From Teredinibacter turnerae T7901 (GTDB taxonomy: Bacteria > Pseudomonadota > Gammaproteobacteria > Pseudomonadales > Cellvibrionaceae), in contig NC_012997.1 of the NCBI RefSeq assembly GCF_000023025.1, forward strand, positions 3,779,125-3,843,124: DNA of 64,000 nucleotides, in the 5' to 3' direction. Within the stretch, counting starts at the first letter, position 1; each line of letters starts with the position of its first letter. Positions 9,387 through 19,814 of this stretch are shown piece after piece. The position numbers were made by a program, and so were the translations under genes. The notes beneath the pieces were generated by a model. It did no database searches, was not told where the DNA came from, and saw only the letters and a list, made by a program, of their open reading frames with translations.

Positions 9387-10061
9387 TCAACCCGCGTAAC
9401 GGGTGGAATCCTCAACACCTGCATCCAAAAATCCGCGACGGCGCAACCGGCAGCTATCGCATTTCCCGCACGCCCGGCCATCGTCGTCCGCCTGATAGCA
9501 GCTAACCGTGAGCGCGTAATCAACGTGCAACGCATGGCCGTGGCAGATGATGTCCGCCTTGGAAAGTTCTATTAACGGCGTTTTTATAGCGACGCCTCTG
9601 CCTTCCACCCCGGCTTTGGTAGCTAAGTCCGCCATCGCCTGGTAGGCCTTTATGTACTCTGGACGACAGTCCGGGTAACCGGAATAGTCCACCGCATTAA
9701 CGCCAATAAAAATGGCCTGCGCACCCACCACTTCGGCCCACCCCAGGGCAATAGACAGAAACACTGTATTGCGCGCGGGCACATATGTGACAGGGATTCC
9801 ACTGGTCTCGCCTTCGGGCACTGAAATGCTGTCATCGGTGAGTGCAGAGCCGCCTATGGTCCGCAGGTCCAGGCTAACAACTTTGTGCTGAGCCGCTCCC
9901 ATTGCCTGGGCAACTCGCTCCGCAGCCTGAAGCTCCGCGCGATGGCGCTGGCCGTAATCGAAACTCAACGTGAAACACTCGTACCCCTGATCTTTGGCCA
10001 TAGCCAGTACAGTTGCGGAATCCAGCCCACCGGATACCAACACAACGGCTTTTTTAGACAC
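9387..10061 (-). CDS. queC: 7-cyano-7-deazaguanine (preQ0) synthase
   Basis: ATP-dependent conversion of 7-carboxy-7-deazaguanine to preQ0, the queuosine precursor. 224 residues with the PP-loop [13 protein letters not shown] (about 7-19), the [11 protein letters not shown] motif, and a C-terminal zinc site (C in [11 protein letters not shown], then CGKCDSC). Its start overlaps the end of queE by 8 bases, so the two are translated as a pair and catalyse consecutive steps. queD and queF are not in the window. Confidence 0.96.
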   Translation of the reverse strand: MSKKAVVLVSGGLDSATVLAMAKDQGYECFTLSFDYGQRHRAELQAAERVAQAMGAAQHKVVSLDLRTIGGSALTDDSISVPEGETSGIPVTYVPARNTVFLSIALGWAEVVGAQAIFIGVNAVDYSGYPDCRPEYIKAYQAMADLATKAGVEGRGVAIKTPLIELSKADIICHGHALHVDYALTVSCYQADDDGRACGKCDSCRLRRRGFLDAGVEDSTRYAG

Positions 10062-10698
10062 CTGCCTTGTCCCCCCATAATTGTTTGTGTAATTGCATTT
10101 GGAAACGCACTGGCAGTCGATCGTCCAAAATCCATTGGGCTAACTCTGCTGGCGCTAACTGTGTGTAGCTGGGAGAGAAGAATATATCGCCCACCCGGCC
10201 GACCAGTTGCTGCTCGTCAAGCATGAAGCGCGCCCACTCGTAATCGGAGCGACTGCAAATGACAAATTTGATCTGATCTTTTGCGGCCAGCAACGGAATA
10301 TTCGATAACAGATTTTTGTCTCGCTCTCCGGAGTCTGGCGTTTTCAAATCCAGAACGATGCTCACCCGAGTATCGACAGCAGAAATATCCATGGCCCCAC
10401 TGGTCTCCAACGAAACCGCCAAACCCGCGTCGCACAGGCGCTCCAGAAGAGGGATGCAGTTGGGCTGTGCAAGCGGCTCACCGCCCGTTACACAGACGTG
10501 ACTGCAACGAAACCCGATAACCAGGGCTTCAATTTCGTCGAGCGATTTTTTTTCTCCACCAAAAAAAGCGTACTCAGAATCACAATACTGACAGCGCAAT
10601 GGACACCCGGTAAGTCGCACAAAAACCGTGGGCACGCCAACCGTGCGTGCCTCGCCTTGGAGCGAATGAAAAATTTCAGTGATACGAAGGTCTGTCAT
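10054..10698 (-). CDS. queE: 7-carboxy-7-deazaguanine synthase (radical SAM)
   Basis: A radical SAM enzyme that turns 6-carboxy-5,6,7,8-tetrahydropterin into 7-carboxy-7-deazaguanine. 214 residues with a CX3CX2C cluster motif (C32, C36, C39 in [10 protein letters not shown]), substrate residues in the N-terminal [12 protein letters not shown], the glycine-rich SAM motif VTGGEPLAQ, and [11 protein letters not shown] at the end. It lies just downstream of the tol-pal block but behind a strong terminator, so it probably has its own promoter between 10699 and 10820. Confidence 0.95.
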   Translation of the reverse strand: MTDLRITEIFHSLQGEARTVGVPTVFVRLTGCPLRCQYCDSEYAFFGGEKKSLDEIEALVIGFRCSHVCVTGGEPLAQPNCIPLLERLCDAGLAVSLETSGAMDISAVDTRVSIVLDLKTPDSGERDKNLLSNIPLLAAKDQIKFVICSRSDYEWARFMLDEQQLVGRVGDIFFSPSYTQLAPAELAQWILDDRLPVRFQMQLHKQLWGDKAGV

Positions 10699-10820
10699 CG
10701 GGCAATACCCGCAGCAGCCCTGGTTTGAGGCTTAATCATCATAGAAAGTAGAAATTCCACGCGAGACGCACTTAATACCGAAGTTGATAGATGGATATGC
10801 AAAACTTAGAGTGCGCGCGA

Positions 10821-10855
10821 ATAAAAAGCAAACAGCCGCTGACAAGCAGCGGCTG
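10821..10855 (-). terminator. Rho-independent terminator after cpoB
   Basis: On the minus strand a perfect 9-bp stem (CAGCCGCTG / CAGCGGCTG, five-base loop) is followed by TTTGCTTTTTATT. It closes the tol-pal-cpoB transcript about 30 bases after the cpoB stop and separates it from queE. Confidence 0.9.
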
Positions 10856-10883
10856 CGATTGAACGAAGCAAGAGTACAGTGTT

Positions 10884-11648
10884 TTAACTGCCGAAATTTT
10901 CTTGCAAATAATCTCGAGCCAAACGCCCCGCGTTACCTTTCGCCCTAGCTGCACGTTCGAGCAGTGTTTTCGCTTGCGCGTCGTCCCCCATTAAGTGGTG
11001 AACTTTGCCTAATTTAAACTGGGCATCGGCAACTTTGGGGTGATCAGGAAACTCGCTCAAGAGCTGAGAAAACCACTGTCGCGATGTTTCCAGCTCACCC
11101 TTCAACAGATAAATCTCTCCGAGCCAATAAAGCGCATTTCCTGCGTAACGGCCTTTGGGATAATTCTGTAAGTGCTCTTTGAGCTTCACCACCGCAGCAT
11201 CATAGTTTTGCTGCTTTAACACTAAATCAATGGCCGCCCGATAGCTTTTGAGCTCGTCGGCAGGAGAGGCCGTACCCGCGTTTTCACTCGCCGAAGGAAC
11301 CGAGGCGGCGGCCGGGCTAGCAACAGAACTGATCGCACCACTGCCAAGCTGACTTAGCCGTCGGTCGAGATCGAGGTAGTCATCGAGCCGTTGCTGCTTT
11401 AAGCGTTTGAGTTCGTGTGTCTGCGTTTCAACCAGGCCCCGCAACTCCAGAACTTCCTGCTGCAACACCTGAAGCTGGTAGTACAACTCGGCGACCTGCT
11501 GGTTGCCAGTAGTAGTTTGTTGGGTAGGCTGACTGGGCGGCGCTTGCGTTGTTCCGCGCGAGGAGGGAGAGCGGTCGACGACTTCGACCTGAGCGTAACT
11601 TAAACAAGCCGCTGTCAGAGAGACAGCGGCGAGTATGGATCTATACAT
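10884..11648 (-). CDS. cpoB: Cell division coordinator CpoB (YbgF), Tol-Pal-associated
   Basis: A periplasmic protein that links Tol-Pal outer-membrane constriction to peptidoglycan synthesis at the division site. 254 residues: signal peptide MYRSILAAVSLTAACLSYA, a Q-rich trimerising coiled coil at about residues 45-90 (heptads in ELYYQLQVLQQEVLELRGLV), a linker rich in Ala/Ser, and C-terminal TPR repeats (YDAAVVKLKEHLQNYPKGRYAGNALYWLGEIY and following). It is the last gene of the tol-pal operon, about 20 bases after pal. Confidence 0.93.
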   Translation of the reverse strand: MYRSILAAVSLTAACLSYAQVEVVDRSPSSRGTTQAPPSQPTQQTTTGNQQVAELYYQLQVLQQEVLELRGLVETQTHELKRLKQQRLDDYLDLDRRLSQLGSGAISSVASPAAASVPSASENAGTASPADELKSYRAAIDLVLKQQNYDAAVVKLKEHLQNYPKGRYAGNALYWLGEIYLLKGELETSRQWFSQLLSEFPDHPKVADAQFKLGKVHHLMGDDAQAKTLLERAARAKGNAGRLARDYLQENFGS

Positions 11649-11669
11649 ATGGCGATTTTAACGTCCGTC

Positions 11670-12170
11670 TTAGAGAACGATTTCTACACGACGGTTCATA
11701 GCCCAGGATGACTCACTGCTGCCCATTTGCGCAGGACGCTCTTCACCGTAGCTGACAGTTTCGATCAGGGAAGAATCAACACCTTGCAGGATCAGGAAGT
11801 CGCGAACCGCATTCGCACGACGCTCACCTAAAGCCATGTTGTACTCGCGAGTACCACGCTCATCGGCGTGACCTTCTAAACGTACTGACTTAGGAGCAGC
11901 TTTCAATACTTCCGCGTAAACCATCAAAGCAGAACGCGCGTCTGCACGCAGAATAGACTGGTCGAAATCGAAGTAGAAAACAGTGGCTACGCCATTCAGC
12001 GCATCGTAAGGATCGACTGTTTCAGTGGTGTCTTCATATGCTGAAGTATCAGTGCTGGCAGAATCGTTTGCAGCTGAATCAGTTTCGTCCTTCTTGGTAC
12101 TGGAAGAACAACCAGCCAACAGGCCAAAAACAGCAACCAAGGTAATCAAGGATTTTAAGATGTTACTCAT
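11670..12170 (-). CDS. pal: Peptidoglycan-associated lipoprotein
   Basis: An outer-membrane lipoprotein that binds peptidoglycan and TolB. Lipobox LLAGC, with lipidated C21 when translation starts at the ATG at 12170. That start is preferred because GGGAGTG lies eight bases upstream; the frame stays open to a TTG at 12185. An acidic Ser/Thr/Asp linker (about 25-55) follows, then an OmpA-type domain with FYFDFDQSILRADA, LEGHADERGTREYN, LGERRANAVRDFL and the final NRRVEIVL. Length is typical of the family. Confidence 0.96.
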   Translation of the reverse strand: MSNILKSLITLVAVFGLLAGCSSSTKKDETDSAANDSASTDTSAYEDTTETVDPYDALNGVATVFYFDFDQSILRADARSALMVYAEVLKAAPKSVRLEGHADERGTREYNMALGERRANAVRDFLILQGVDSSLIETVSYGEERPAQMGSSESSWAMNRRVEIVL

Positions 12171-12224
12171 TTTTATCACTCCCAAGTGTTAATAATAGCG
12201 TTTCAAACCTGTTTGTTAACCCAC

Positions 12225-13520
12225 TCACTTTTTGACGAAAGGAGACCACGCAGGTTCCCTCACATCACCTTGTTTTGAGGGCAATCGGAATTTAACTCCT
12301 GCATCCATAGAAACTGCAGCCAAAACCCCTTTATCGTTGTACTTTGTAGCATACAAAAGCATCGCGCCATTAGGCGCTATACTCGGCGATTCGTCAAGCC
12401 AGGTTTCGGTGAGAATCCGCATGTCGCCAGAGGCTATATCTTGCCATGCTATGTGAAATACGCCTTTATAGCGATGAACCATGACAAGACTTTTACCGTC
12501 CGGTGTCACACGCGGTCTGGCGTTATAATCTCCTTCGAAGGTTAAGCGTTCTACCCGCCCGGTTTCAAGCCCCACTTGATAAATTTGTGGGTTACCACCG
12601 CGATTCGAAGTAAATATTAGTCCCTTCCCGTCTGCCGTCCAGTTGGGTTCGGTATCAATTGCAAAATGATTGGTGACGCGGGTCAACTTTTTACTCGCAA
12701 TATCCAATGTGTACAGTTCCGGGTTGCCATCTTTCGACAACACCATAGCCAGTTTTGAATCGTCCGGTGACCAGGCAGGCGCTCCATTAAGCCCTTTAAA
12801 GTTTGTTAATTGTTCGCGCACACCCGTTAACAGATTTTGTCGAAAAATTGCGGGTCGGCCGGTTTCAAATGAAACATAAGCCACCTGTGTCATATCGTTG
12901 GACCAGGTGGGCGAAAGAAGTGGTTCGCTGGTGGTAAAAAGCACTTTCTCGCGGGCGCCGTCAGCATCCGCTTTCACCAGACGATAACGACCGGCACCTT
13001 CCCGTCGTAAATCTTCAATATAGAGAATTTTAGTGGAGAAGGCCCCGCGAATACCGGTCAAGGTTTGATAAAGAACATCGCTTATTTCGTGAGCAATATC
13101 TCTGAGCTCTGCGACACTCCCTGTAATAGTTTTCTGCATCACATTGCGCTGACCGAGCACATCGTAAAGCTGGAAATCAACAATGTAGTCGTCTGCCGCA
13201 CCAACCGCAGCTTCGCGTACCTGACCGATCACCAGATATTCAACACCGAGTATTCGCCAGTCCCGGTAAAAAATGTCCTGCTGTCGCGATGGAAGTGAGA
13301 GCATATCCGACGGTGCCAGTGGGCGAAAAAACCCGCTGCGCAATAAATCCGATGAAACAATCTGCTGGATATTTTCCGGCAGATCACCACTTCCCGAAAA
13401 TGGAACTATGGCGATAGGGGTTGGGTTATCCATCCCCTGGGTGATCTCAATCATCAACTCGGCGCGAGTCGACAGCGATAACAGTAGAAGGAGTGGTATC
13501 AAAACCATCCGATAAATCAT
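12225..13520 (-). CDS. tolB: Tol-Pal system beta-propeller protein TolB
   Basis: A periplasmic protein of the Tol-Pal envelope complex. 431 residues: signal peptide [20 protein letters not shown], an N-terminal alpha/beta domain (about 21-165), and a six-bladed propeller with repeated PD-x-(S/T)-type turns such as [52 protein letters not shown] and [15 protein letters not shown]. Its ATG overlaps the tolA stop by four bases (ATGA), a sign of coupled translation. Confidence 0.96.
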   Translation of the reverse strand: MIYRMVLIPLLLLLSLSTRAELMIEITQGMDNPTPIAIVPFSGSGDLPENIQQIVSSDLLRSGFFRPLAPSDMLSLPSRQQDIFYRDWRILGVEYLVIGQVREAAVGAADDYIVDFQLYDVLGQRNVMQKTITGSVAELRDIAHEISDVLYQTLTGIRGAFSTKILYIEDLRREGAGRYRLVKADADGAREKVLFTTSEPLLSPTWSNDMTQVAYVSFETGRPAIFRQNLLTGVREQLTNFKGLNGAPAWSPDDSKLAMVLSKDGNPELYTLDIASKKLTRVTNHFAIDTEPNWTADGKGLIFTSNRGGNPQIYQVGLETGRVERLTFEGDYNARPRVTPDGKSLVMVHRYKGVFHIAWQDIASGDMRILTETWLDESPSIAPNGAMLLYATKYNDKGVLAAVSMDAGVKFRLPSKQGDVREPAWSPFVKK

Positions 13521-14269
13521 TGGCGTAAATCCTCCGGCTGGAAAGCCAAACTGAATTTGCGAAAGTGCCGCTCAAACACATCGATAGGAATATCTTTTAC
13601 TTCGGGAATCACTTCAACTTTTTTCACCGCCGCAATAGCGGAGCGGTCGAACGCACTGTTGCCGCTGCTTTTTTTCAAATTAACGTCGATAATCCGCCCA
13701 TTGGGTACCATATCAATCGTCAGTTCACACCGCATGCCGTTGCGCGCTGAGGGTGGACGACTCCACTGTTGCTCAATCCGGCGCTGGATAACATCAGCAT
13801 AGCTTTGCGCGACCGTGGCAGATTCATCTGCTGCGAGCAAGCCCTGCTCTTCTTTGAGCGCTTCAGCAAACTCTTGTTGCATTCGCTCCCGCTTTTGCTG
13901 TTCCATTTCGCGCTGTTGCTGAGCGAGCTTTTCGCGCTCTTCTTTCTCACGCTGTTTTTTTTCCGCACGGCGTTTAGCTTCAGCCTCTTTATCTGCCTGA
14001 ATTTTCAGCTGACGTTGCTTCTCCGCTGCGCGCTTTTGGATTTCCTGCGCTTTTCGCTGCGCCGTGAGATCGACCACTTTAGGCTTTTTAGGGGCAGAAG
14101 CCGGTTTCGCTTTTTTCTCCAGTTCGACCAACTTTGCTTCTATATATTGTGGCGCAACGACTTTACGCGGAGGCGGGGTAGAGCCGAAGTTGACAAACAA
14201 TACAGCCACCACCAAGCCGTGCAAAATAACACTGACGGCGATTGGAAAAGCGTAGGATCGAGCGAGCAT
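13517..14269 (-). CDS. tolA: Cell envelope integrity protein TolA (short form)
   Basis: Inner-membrane energy transducer of Tol-Pal. 250 residues: an N-terminal membrane anchor ([20 protein letters not shown], about 10-29), a long Lys/Glu/Ala/Gln-rich helical domain (about 45-145, with runs such as [20 protein letters not shown]), and a C-terminal TonB-like domain (about 155-245, [20 protein letters not shown]...). It is much shorter than E. coli TolA (about 421), because the helical stalk is shorter. It shares one base with the tolR stop. Confidence 0.94.
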   Translation of the reverse strand: MLARSYAFPIAVSVILHGLVVAVLFVNFGSTPPPRKVVAPQYIEAKLVELEKKAKPASAPKKPKVVDLTAQRKAQEIQKRAAEKQRQLKIQADKEAEAKRRAEKKQREKEEREKLAQQQREMEQQKRERMQQEFAEALKEEQGLLAADESATVAQSYADVIQRRIEQQWSRPPSARNGMRCELTIDMVPNGRIIDVNLKKSSGNSAFDRSAIAAVKKVEVIPEVKDIPIDVFERHFRKFSLAFQPEDLRQ

Positions 14270-14688
14270 CAGTTAACCGGCGGCTCCGTCACCAGACCCA
14301 CCGATGGCGCACCCGCAGCCTGTAACTGGGTCATCAGAGCAACCACAATACCGTATTCCACCTTGGCATCACCCCACACCAGAACGGGTGTGGCTGGCTT
14401 TTGGCGCAGCACCTTGCCCACCATGCTGGTTATTTCCGGCAAGGGTTTTGCGGTTTCCGGTTTATCGCCAAGTTTCAGGTAGTAGGTTCCGTCCGGCTTG
14501 ATCGAGACGATCAACGGCTCGTCATCTTTATTGTCGATGGGGGCGGAGGGCGCCTGCGGCAAATCGACTTTGACCCCCTGCATTAAAAGTGGCGCTGTCA
14601 CCATAAACACGACCAACAGTACCAACATGACGTCGATATAAGGTACGACGTTTATTTCCGCCATTGGCTTGCGCTTCTTATTGGACAT
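14269..14688 (-). CDS. tolR: Tol-Pal motor protein TolR (ExbD-like)
   Basis: A 139-residue inner-membrane protein with one transmembrane helix (INVVPYIDVMLVLLVVFMVT, containing the proton-path aspartate in YIDVMLVLL) and a periplasmic domain ending near MTQLQAAGAPSVGLVTEPP. It forms the proton-driven motor with TolQ. It begins two bases after the tolQ stop and ends on the first base of tolA, so the genes are tightly coupled. Confidence 0.95.
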   Translation of the reverse strand: MSNKKRKPMAEINVVPYIDVMLVLLVVFMVTAPLLMQGVKVDLPQAPSAPIDNKDDEPLIVSIKPDGTYYLKLGDKPETAKPLPEITSMVGKVLRQKPATPVLVWGDAKVEYGIVVALMTQLQAAGAPSVGLVTEPPVN

Positions 14689-14690
14689 AA

Positions 14691-15380
14691 TCAGCTCTTG
14701 GCGTGGACCTGGCGATGGAGGATTGAAGAAAATTCTTCTGCGAACGTCTGATACTTGCCAGTGAGTTGCTCCGCATTTGCAGAAAAACGGTTATACGCAA
14801 GCACGGCGGGAATTGCCGCGAACAGTCCCATCGCTGTCGCTACCAGGGCTTCGGAAATGCCGGGCGCGACAGTGGCAAGTGTCGCCTGGTGTACATTCGC
14901 CAACCCACGGAATGAGTTCATAATGCCCCAGACAGTGCCAAACAAGCCAATATAGGGGCTGACAGAGGCGACGCTGGCAAGAAATGGCAGGTTGGCCTCC
15001 AGTTTTTCCTCTTCGCGACTGTGCGCAACCCGCATGGCGCGCTGGGTGCCTTCCATAATGGCATCAGGGTCTGTACTGCCCTGCTGACGCAGGCGGGTAA
15101 ATTCTTTAAAGCCCGCGCGAAAAATATTCTCGATGCCATCGGTACTATGTTTATTCGCTCCACTATTACCCTGGCGATAAAGCTGCGTGAGGTCGATGCC
15201 CGACCAAAATTGCGATTCAAATTCGCGGAAAGCCTGCCGGGCGCGCCCCTGGTACATGCCACGTTGAACAATCATCACCCAGGATACGGCAGACGCCATA
15301 AACAGCAGCAGCATAACCAGCTGAACAAGAAGGCTGGCATTGAGCACGAGATTAAGAATAGAAAGAGGTTCTTGGTTCAT
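14691..15380 (-). CDS. tolQ: Tol-Pal motor protein TolQ (ExbB-like)
   Basis: 229 residues with three membrane helices: one near the N-terminus (LVQLVMLLLFMASAVSWVMI) and two in the C-terminal half (ASVASVSPYIGLFGTVWGIM and EALVATAMGLFAAIPAVLAY), the latter containing the conserved GLFGTVWGIM and ALVATAxGLFAAIPA signatures. It forms the ion channel that energises TolA. Its ATG follows the ybgC stop directly. Confidence 0.95.
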   Translation of the reverse strand: MNQEPLSILNLVLNASLLVQLVMLLLFMASAVSWVMIVQRGMYQGRARQAFREFESQFWSGIDLTQLYRQGNSGANKHSTDGIENIFRAGFKEFTRLRQQGSTDPDAIMEGTQRAMRVAHSREEEKLEANLPFLASVASVSPYIGLFGTVWGIMNSFRGLANVHQATLATVAPGISEALVATAMGLFAAIPAVLAYNRFSANAEQLTGKYQTFAEEFSSILHRQVHAKS

Positions 15381-15794
15381 TTACTGCGGTTCTCCCATTA
15401 ATTCTTTTGCAGTAGCGATTAATTGTTTCGGCAGGGGCGTCGGTTTCATGGTGTCGCGTGTGACACAGGCCACCTTCACACGCCCACGGCACAAACAGGT
15501 GTCTCCGCGCATCACCGTTTGGGAAAAGACAATAAATGTTCGCGCTACCCGCTCAAACACCGCACTGGCCATCAGTTCATCATCGAGCCGGGCAGGTGCA
15601 AGATAATTAACTTCTGCGGAAGCGACGACCATCAGCAGGTCGCCGTTCAGTGTTGCAGCCTTGCCGTAGCCAAGAGATCGCAACAGTTCGGTGCGGGCGC
15701 GCTCCATAAATTTCAAGTAATTCACGTAGTAAACAATTCCGCCAGCGTCCGTGTCTTCTATATAGACACGCATTGGCACAGAAAATTCTTTCAA
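15381..15794 (-). CDS. ybgC: Tol-Pal-associated acyl-CoA thioesterase
   Basis: A hot-dog-fold thioesterase of the 4-hydroxybenzoyl-CoA thioesterase type, 137 residues. The catalytic motif EDTDAGGIVYYVNYLKFMER contains D16, with the usual DxDxxGxVYxxxYxxxxE spacing. As in most gammaproteobacteria it opens the tol-pal operon. Its biological substrate is still debated; roles in phospholipid metabolism have been proposed. It is about 65 bases after ruvB and may be read through from there. Confidence 0.93.
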   Translation of the reverse strand: MKEFSVPMRVYIEDTDAGGIVYYVNYLKFMERARTELLRSLGYGKAATLNGDLLMVVASAEVNYLAPARLDDELMASAVFERVARTFIVFSQTVMRGDTCLCRGRVKVACVTRDTMKPTPLPKQLIATAKELMGEPQ

Positions 15795-15858
15795 AACAGT
15801 CGTCCCTACGCTCTTAAAGGCGGGTTAACAGGCGAATATCGCCCGTTGTATGCGGTTT

Positions 15859-16902
15859 TCAGATTCCAGGAAGCGAATCTTGCTGCTGGCTTTCCAGGTG
15901 TTTTGGCGCCAAAATTCCAAAGTGATTATACGCGTTCTGTGTCGCCATTCGACCTCGAGGCGTTCGCACCAGAAATCCCTGCTGGATCAAATAAGGCTCC
16001 AGCACGTCTTCGATAGTGTCCCGCTCCTCACTGATTGCTGCGGCTAAGCTGTCCACACCCACCGGGCCACCACCAAACTTTTCTATTAATGCCAGCAGTA
16101 ACCGTCGGTCCATATGATCGAACCCGTGGTGATCGACATTCAACATATTGAGCGCACTATCGGCGATTGCGGCGGTGATTACGCCATCGCCTTTGACCTC
16201 CGCATAATCTCTCACCCTGCGCAATAAGCGATTGGCAATCCGCGGTGTACCCCTTGCGCGCCGCGCGATCTCCATGCCGCCAGCCTCTTCCATTGCGACG
16301 CCACTGAGTTGCGCACTGCGTTTCACAATATGTGTAAGATCCTGCACGCTGTAGAATTCCAGCCGCTGCACAATGCCGAAGCGGTCGCGCAGCGGCGAGG
16401 TAAGCAGCCCCGCGCGCGTGGTCGCGCCGACGAGGGTAAATGGTGGTAAGTCCAGCTTAATGGAACGCGCTGCAGGACCGTCGCCAATCATGATGTCGAG
16501 CTGAAAATCCTCCATTGCGGGGTACAGAATTTCTTCGACAACCGGGCTTAAACGGTGGATTTCATCAATAAACAGCACATCGCCCGCTTCTAAGTTGGTC
16601 ATCAGCGCGGCGAGATCGCCCGCTTTGTCCAGCACCGGGCCAGAGGTGGTTTTGAGATCGCCGCCCATTTCGGTAGCGATAATATTGGCGAGCGTTGTTT
16701 TACCCAATCCCGGCGGACCAAATACCAGAGTGTGGTCCAGAGCCTCCTCGCGCAGGCGGGCCGCCCCGATAAAAATTTCCATCTGCTCACGCACTGCGGG
16801 CTGACCAATGTATTCCGCCAGACGTTTGGGGCGAACAGCGCGGTCCAACTGGTCTTCGCGGCCACTGGCATGGCCGTCGACAATACGATCCTGATCAATC
16901 AT
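15859..16902 (-). CDS. ruvB: Holliday junction branch migration ATPase RuvB
   Basis: The AAA+ motor that drives branch migration with RuvA. 347 residues: Walker [11 protein letters not shown] (61-70), Walker B FIDEIHRL (111-118), sensor region [19 protein letters not shown], and a C-terminal winged-helix domain ([20 protein letters not shown]). The order ruvC-ruvA-ruvB is complete with short gaps. Confidence 0.97.
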   Translation of the reverse strand: MIDQDRIVDGHASGREDQLDRAVRPKRLAEYIGQPAVREQMEIFIGAARLREEALDHTLVFGPPGLGKTTLANIIATEMGGDLKTTSGPVLDKAGDLAALMTNLEAGDVLFIDEIHRLSPVVEEILYPAMEDFQLDIMIGDGPAARSIKLDLPPFTLVGATTRAGLLTSPLRDRFGIVQRLEFYSVQDLTHIVKRSAQLSGVAMEEAGGMEIARRARGTPRIANRLLRRVRDYAEVKGDGVITAAIADSALNMLNVDHHGFDHMDRRLLLALIEKFGGGPVGVDSLAAAISEERDTIEDVLEPYLIQQGFLVRTPRGRMATQNAYNHFGILAPKHLESQQQDSLPGI

Positions 16903-16936
16903 AAATGAGCTTTCACTGGGTATAAAAACGTCGTTA

Positions 16937-17557
16937 TTATGCCGGGATCATATTGCGCAACGCCAGCCGGATAAGATCCTCACTGCGGGTGATCTCGTCG
17001 CTGGTTACCCGGGCAACCGCCTTGCTCGCTTCCACCGGCTTGTAACCCAGAGCCACCAACGCGCTTTCGGCTTCGGCGACAATGGCGTTTTGCGAGGGAG
17101 CCGCGCTATCCAATGCGACCAGGCTTCCGGTCGCATCGACGCTCGGGGTCACCTGCCAGCTCTTAAGCTTGTCCCGCATTTCAATAATTAAGCGCTCAGC
17201 GGTTTTTTTGCCAACCCCCGGCACCTTCACCAGCGCATTCAGGTTGTCCTCGAGAATGCAGCGCACAATATCGTTGGTTTCCATCGACATGATGCCCACT
17301 GCCATTTTTGGCCCCACCCCGTTCACCTTTATTAGCATGCGGAAAAATTCACGGTCTTGCTGATCGATAAACCCAAACAGTTGCTGCGACGTTTCGCTGA
17401 CAGCGAAATGGGTATGTAGAACCACTTTGGCGTCCAGCTCCGGTAACTGGTAAAAGGTGGACATGGGCGCAAGCAAGTCATAGCCCACACCGTTGATATC
17501 CACCATCAGATTAGGCGCCTGTTTTACCACCAGGTTTCCCGTTAGTCTGCCTATCAT
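16937..17557 (-). CDS. ruvA: Holliday junction DNA helicase subunit RuvA
   Basis: 206 residues that bind four-way junctions and load RuvB. N-terminal OB fold ([20 protein letters not shown]), two helix-hairpin-helix motifs ([16 protein letters not shown] and [16 protein letters not shown]), and a C-terminal RuvB-binding domain (about 155-206). The gene lies between ruvC and ruvB with gaps of about 22 and 34 bases. Confidence 0.97.
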   Translation of the reverse strand: MIGRLTGNLVVKQAPNLMVDINGVGYDLLAPMSTFYQLPELDAKVVLHTHFAVSETSQQLFGFIDQQDREFFRMLIKVNGVGPKMAVGIMSMETNDIVRCILEDNLNALVKVPGVGKKTAERLIIEMRDKLKSWQVTPSVDATGSLVALDSAAPSQNAIVAEAESALVALGYKPVEASKAVARVTSDEITRSEDLIRLALRNMIPA

Positions 17558-17579
17558 GTTTTGTCTCTCGCGTGTTTCA

Positions 17580-18113
17580 CTATACGGTTCGGCCGCGACG
17601 GTAACGCCGCGCGCCCGCCATGCGAATCAGGTTTTGTTGACTATTGGCGTGGCAAATAGCCACGGCGAGGGCGTCTGCGGCATCTTCCGCGGGCGCTTTG
17701 CTGAGCTTGAGCAGCGTACAGACCATGTGCTGTACCTGGAGTTTGTCCGCGGCACCTGTACCTACCACCGCCTGTTTGACTTTGCGCGCTTCGTATTCAG
17801 ACACCGGCAGATCCTTATTGACGGCAGCGACGATGGCCGCACCACGCGCCTGCCCCAATTTCAAAGCGGAACCCGCACTCTTTGCCATAAACACATTTTC
17901 TATCGCAAATTCCTGCGGCTGATACTGCTCGATAATTTCACTGAGCGAATCGAAGATCACTTTCAAACGTTCGGCAAGGCAGTCCGCCACTAACAGCGGC
18001 TGGGGGATACGCACTACACCACTGGCAACGTAGCCTAAACGACTCCCTGTGGCGTTGATTATCCCGTAGCCCATTTTGCGTGAACCGGGATCAACCCCAA
18101 GAATTAATGGCAT
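17580..18113 (-). CDS. ruvC: Holliday junction resolvase RuvC
   Basis: A metal-dependent endonuclease that resolves Holliday junctions. 177 residues with the four acidic catalytic positions D8 ([13 protein letters not shown]), E72 (FAIENVF), D144 and D147 ([14 protein letters not shown]). It is the first gene of ruvCAB. No CTGT-N8-ACAG LexA box was seen in the 160 bases upstream, so SOS control is not evident here. Confidence 0.96.
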   Translation of the reverse strand: MPLILGVDPGSRKMGYGIINATGSRLGYVASGVVRIPQPLLVADCLAERLKVIFDSLSEIIEQYQPQEFAIENVFMAKSAGSALKLGQARGAAIVAAVNKDLPVSEYEARKVKQAVVGTGAADKLQVQHMVCTLLKLSKAPAEDAADALAVAICHANSQQNLIRMAGARRYRRGRTV

Positions 18114-18273
18114 AACCGAAAACCTTACCTTTGCTTGTCAGAGCCGAACTTTAACACACCTTCGACAGGGCCTCCGCTAGACAAGCACTTCAGAGCAAGC
18201 CCAACGGGTGGGAGCCAGTCCGGTTTCGCGTTACACTTGATTGCGAAGGAACAGCCCTAAAAACTACGTGCCT

Positions 18274-18996
18274 ATGAATGCCCTATTGTCATCGTTGCTG
18301 GGAAGTTTGCGAGACCTATTACCCATCGTGCTGGTCATCGCTTTTTTTCAGCTCGCGGTCTTACAGCAACCCCTGCCCGATATCGCCTCCATTTTACTGG
18401 GCCTCGTGTTTGTGGTGCTCGGGCTAACCCTGTTCATCCAAGGCTTGGAATTGGGATTGTTTCCCATCGGCGAAACCATGGCCCATGCTTTTGCGCGTAA
18501 AGGCAGTGTGGTTTGGCTGCTGCTGTTTGCGTTCAGCCTGGGGTTCGGTACCACCGTCGCCGAACCCGCATTGATCGCGGTCGCCGCAGAAGCGGCTGAT
18601 GTTGCAGCCGCAGGGGGGGTAATTGAGGAAACAGACAGCGCCAAGAAAACCTATGCAACCGGGCTGAGGCTTACCGTAGCGCTCTCTGTGGGCTTCGCCA
18701 TCGTGATTGGCGTGTTACGTATATTAAAAGGCTGGCCGATTCATTACCTGATCATTGGCGGTTACGTGGCCGTTATCGTCATCACCGGGTTCGCACCCAA
18801 AGAGATCGTTGGCATCGCCTATGACAGCGGCGGCGTAACGACCTCGACAATTACTGTGCCTCTGGTTACCGCGCTCGGTGTCGGTCTCGCCTCAGCGATC
18901 AAGGGCCGCAACCCGATGCTCGACGGGTTTGGCCTTATCGCTTTCGCCTCACTGACCCCCATGATATTTGTCATGATCTACGGCATTTTATTGTAA
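18274..18996 (+). CDS. DUF1538-type multi-pass membrane protein, copy 1
   Basis: About 241 residues, very hydrophobic, with roughly seven helices; putative inner-membrane transporter of unknown substrate. Two motifs are shared with the next gene: G-x-x-T-T-x-A-E-P ([15 protein letters not shown]97) and [14 protein letters not shown] (Y183-P196). Both place small and polar residues in or near the membrane, as in substrate or ion sites. A charged insert ([13 protein letters not shown]) follows the first motif and is shorter in copy 2. The ATG at 18274 is preferred; the frame opens further up at TTG 18241, and the ribosome-binding site is weak for both. It is the first gene of a four-gene operon with a PII-like and a CBS protein. 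The family name comes from memory. Confidence 0.75.
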   Translation: MNALLSSLLGSLRDLLPIVLVIAFFQLAVLQQPLPDIASILLGLVFVVLGLTLFIQGLELGLFPIGETMAHAFARKGSVVWLLLFAFSLGFGTTVAEPALIAVAAEAADVAAAGGVIEETDSAKKTYATGLRLTVALSVGFAIVIGVLRILKGWPIHYLIIGGYVAVIVITGFAPKEIVGIAYDSGGVTTSTITVPLVTALGVGLASAIKGRNPMLDGFGLIAFASLTPMIFVMIYGILL

Positions 18997-19007
18997 GGAA
19001 CATCCAT

Positions 19008-19811
19008 ATGGCCTTACTGACAGAATTTATCGGCGTTTTTATCGCCACCTTGCGTGATGTGCTGCCAATCGCCGGCATCCTGTTTGGCTTTCAGCTTTTT
19101 GTAATCCGCAAACCGATTCCTAATCTGGCCAATGTGCTGCTTGGCTTCTTCCTTGTATTGCTCGGCCTTACGTTTTTTCTCCTGGGCTTACAAGAAGCCC
19201 TTTTCCCGATCGGGCGCCTAATGGCAGAGCAGCTTACCGCCATGAGTGATACCGGTGTTGGCTTCTTGTGGGTGTACCTGTTTGCCTTCGCAATCGGCGC
19301 GGCCACAACTATCGCAGAGCCCTCGCTTATCGCCGTTGCAATAAAAGCACAGCAAGTATCTGGTGGTGCGATTGGCGTGTGGGGCCTGCGTATTTCCGTC
19401 GCCTTGGGCGTCGCAGTCGGTATCACCCTCGGCGCCTGGCGAATCGTTACTGGCTACCCTATTCACTGGTTCATCATCGTGGGCTATATCATCGTAGTCA
19501 TCCAGACGTTTCTCGCTCCACGCACCATTGTCCCGCTCGCCTATGACTCCGGCGGTGTCACAACGTCCACAGTGACTGTGCCGCTGGTGGCCGCACTCGG
19601 GCTCGGTCTGGCTGAACATATTCCCGGGCGCAGCCCGCTTATTGACGGCTTTGGGCTCATTGCCTTTGCCAGTCTGTTTCCAATAATGTCGGTGATGGCC
19701 TACGCACAACTCGCCGCCTGGACCGCCGCCCGGCAGGCTCGCCACAATATCGAGGCAGATGAGTTCGAAGGCACCGCAAACCTGACAACTGATTCGGCCA
19801 CTAAGGAGTAA
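19008..19811 (+). CDS. DUF1538-type multi-pass membrane protein, copy 2
   Basis: 267 residues, paralogous to the preceding gene along its length: the same LRDVLPI start region, IPNLANVLLGFFLVLLGLTFF helix, IGAATTIAEPSLIAVA (E104) and [14 protein letters not shown] (from Y179), then [17 protein letters not shown]. It adds a C-terminal hydrophilic tail of about 30 residues (ARQARHNIEADEFEGTANL). The pair probably forms a heteromeric transporter, since such proteins are duplicated or fused elsewhere (inference). TAAGGA lies just before the ATG, 11 bases after copy 1. The next gene, a PII-like protein, begins three bases after its stop. Confidence 0.75.
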   Translation: MALLTEFIGVFIATLRDVLPIAGILFGFQLFVIRKPIPNLANVLLGFFLVLLGLTFFLLGLQEALFPIGRLMAEQLTAMSDTGVGFLWVYLFAFAIGAATTIAEPSLIAVAIKAQQVSGGAIGVWGLRISVALGVAVGITLGAWRIVTGYPIHWFIIVGYIIVVIQTFLAPRTIVPLAYDSGGVTTSTVTVPLVAALGLGLAEHIPGRSPLIDGFGLIAFASLFPIMSVMAYAQLAAWTAARQARHNIEADEFEGTANLTTDSATKE

Positions 19812-19814
19812 TTC

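Noticed and set aside
18114-18273. LexA/SOS box before ruvC
   Set aside because: No CTGT-N8-ACAG sequence was found.
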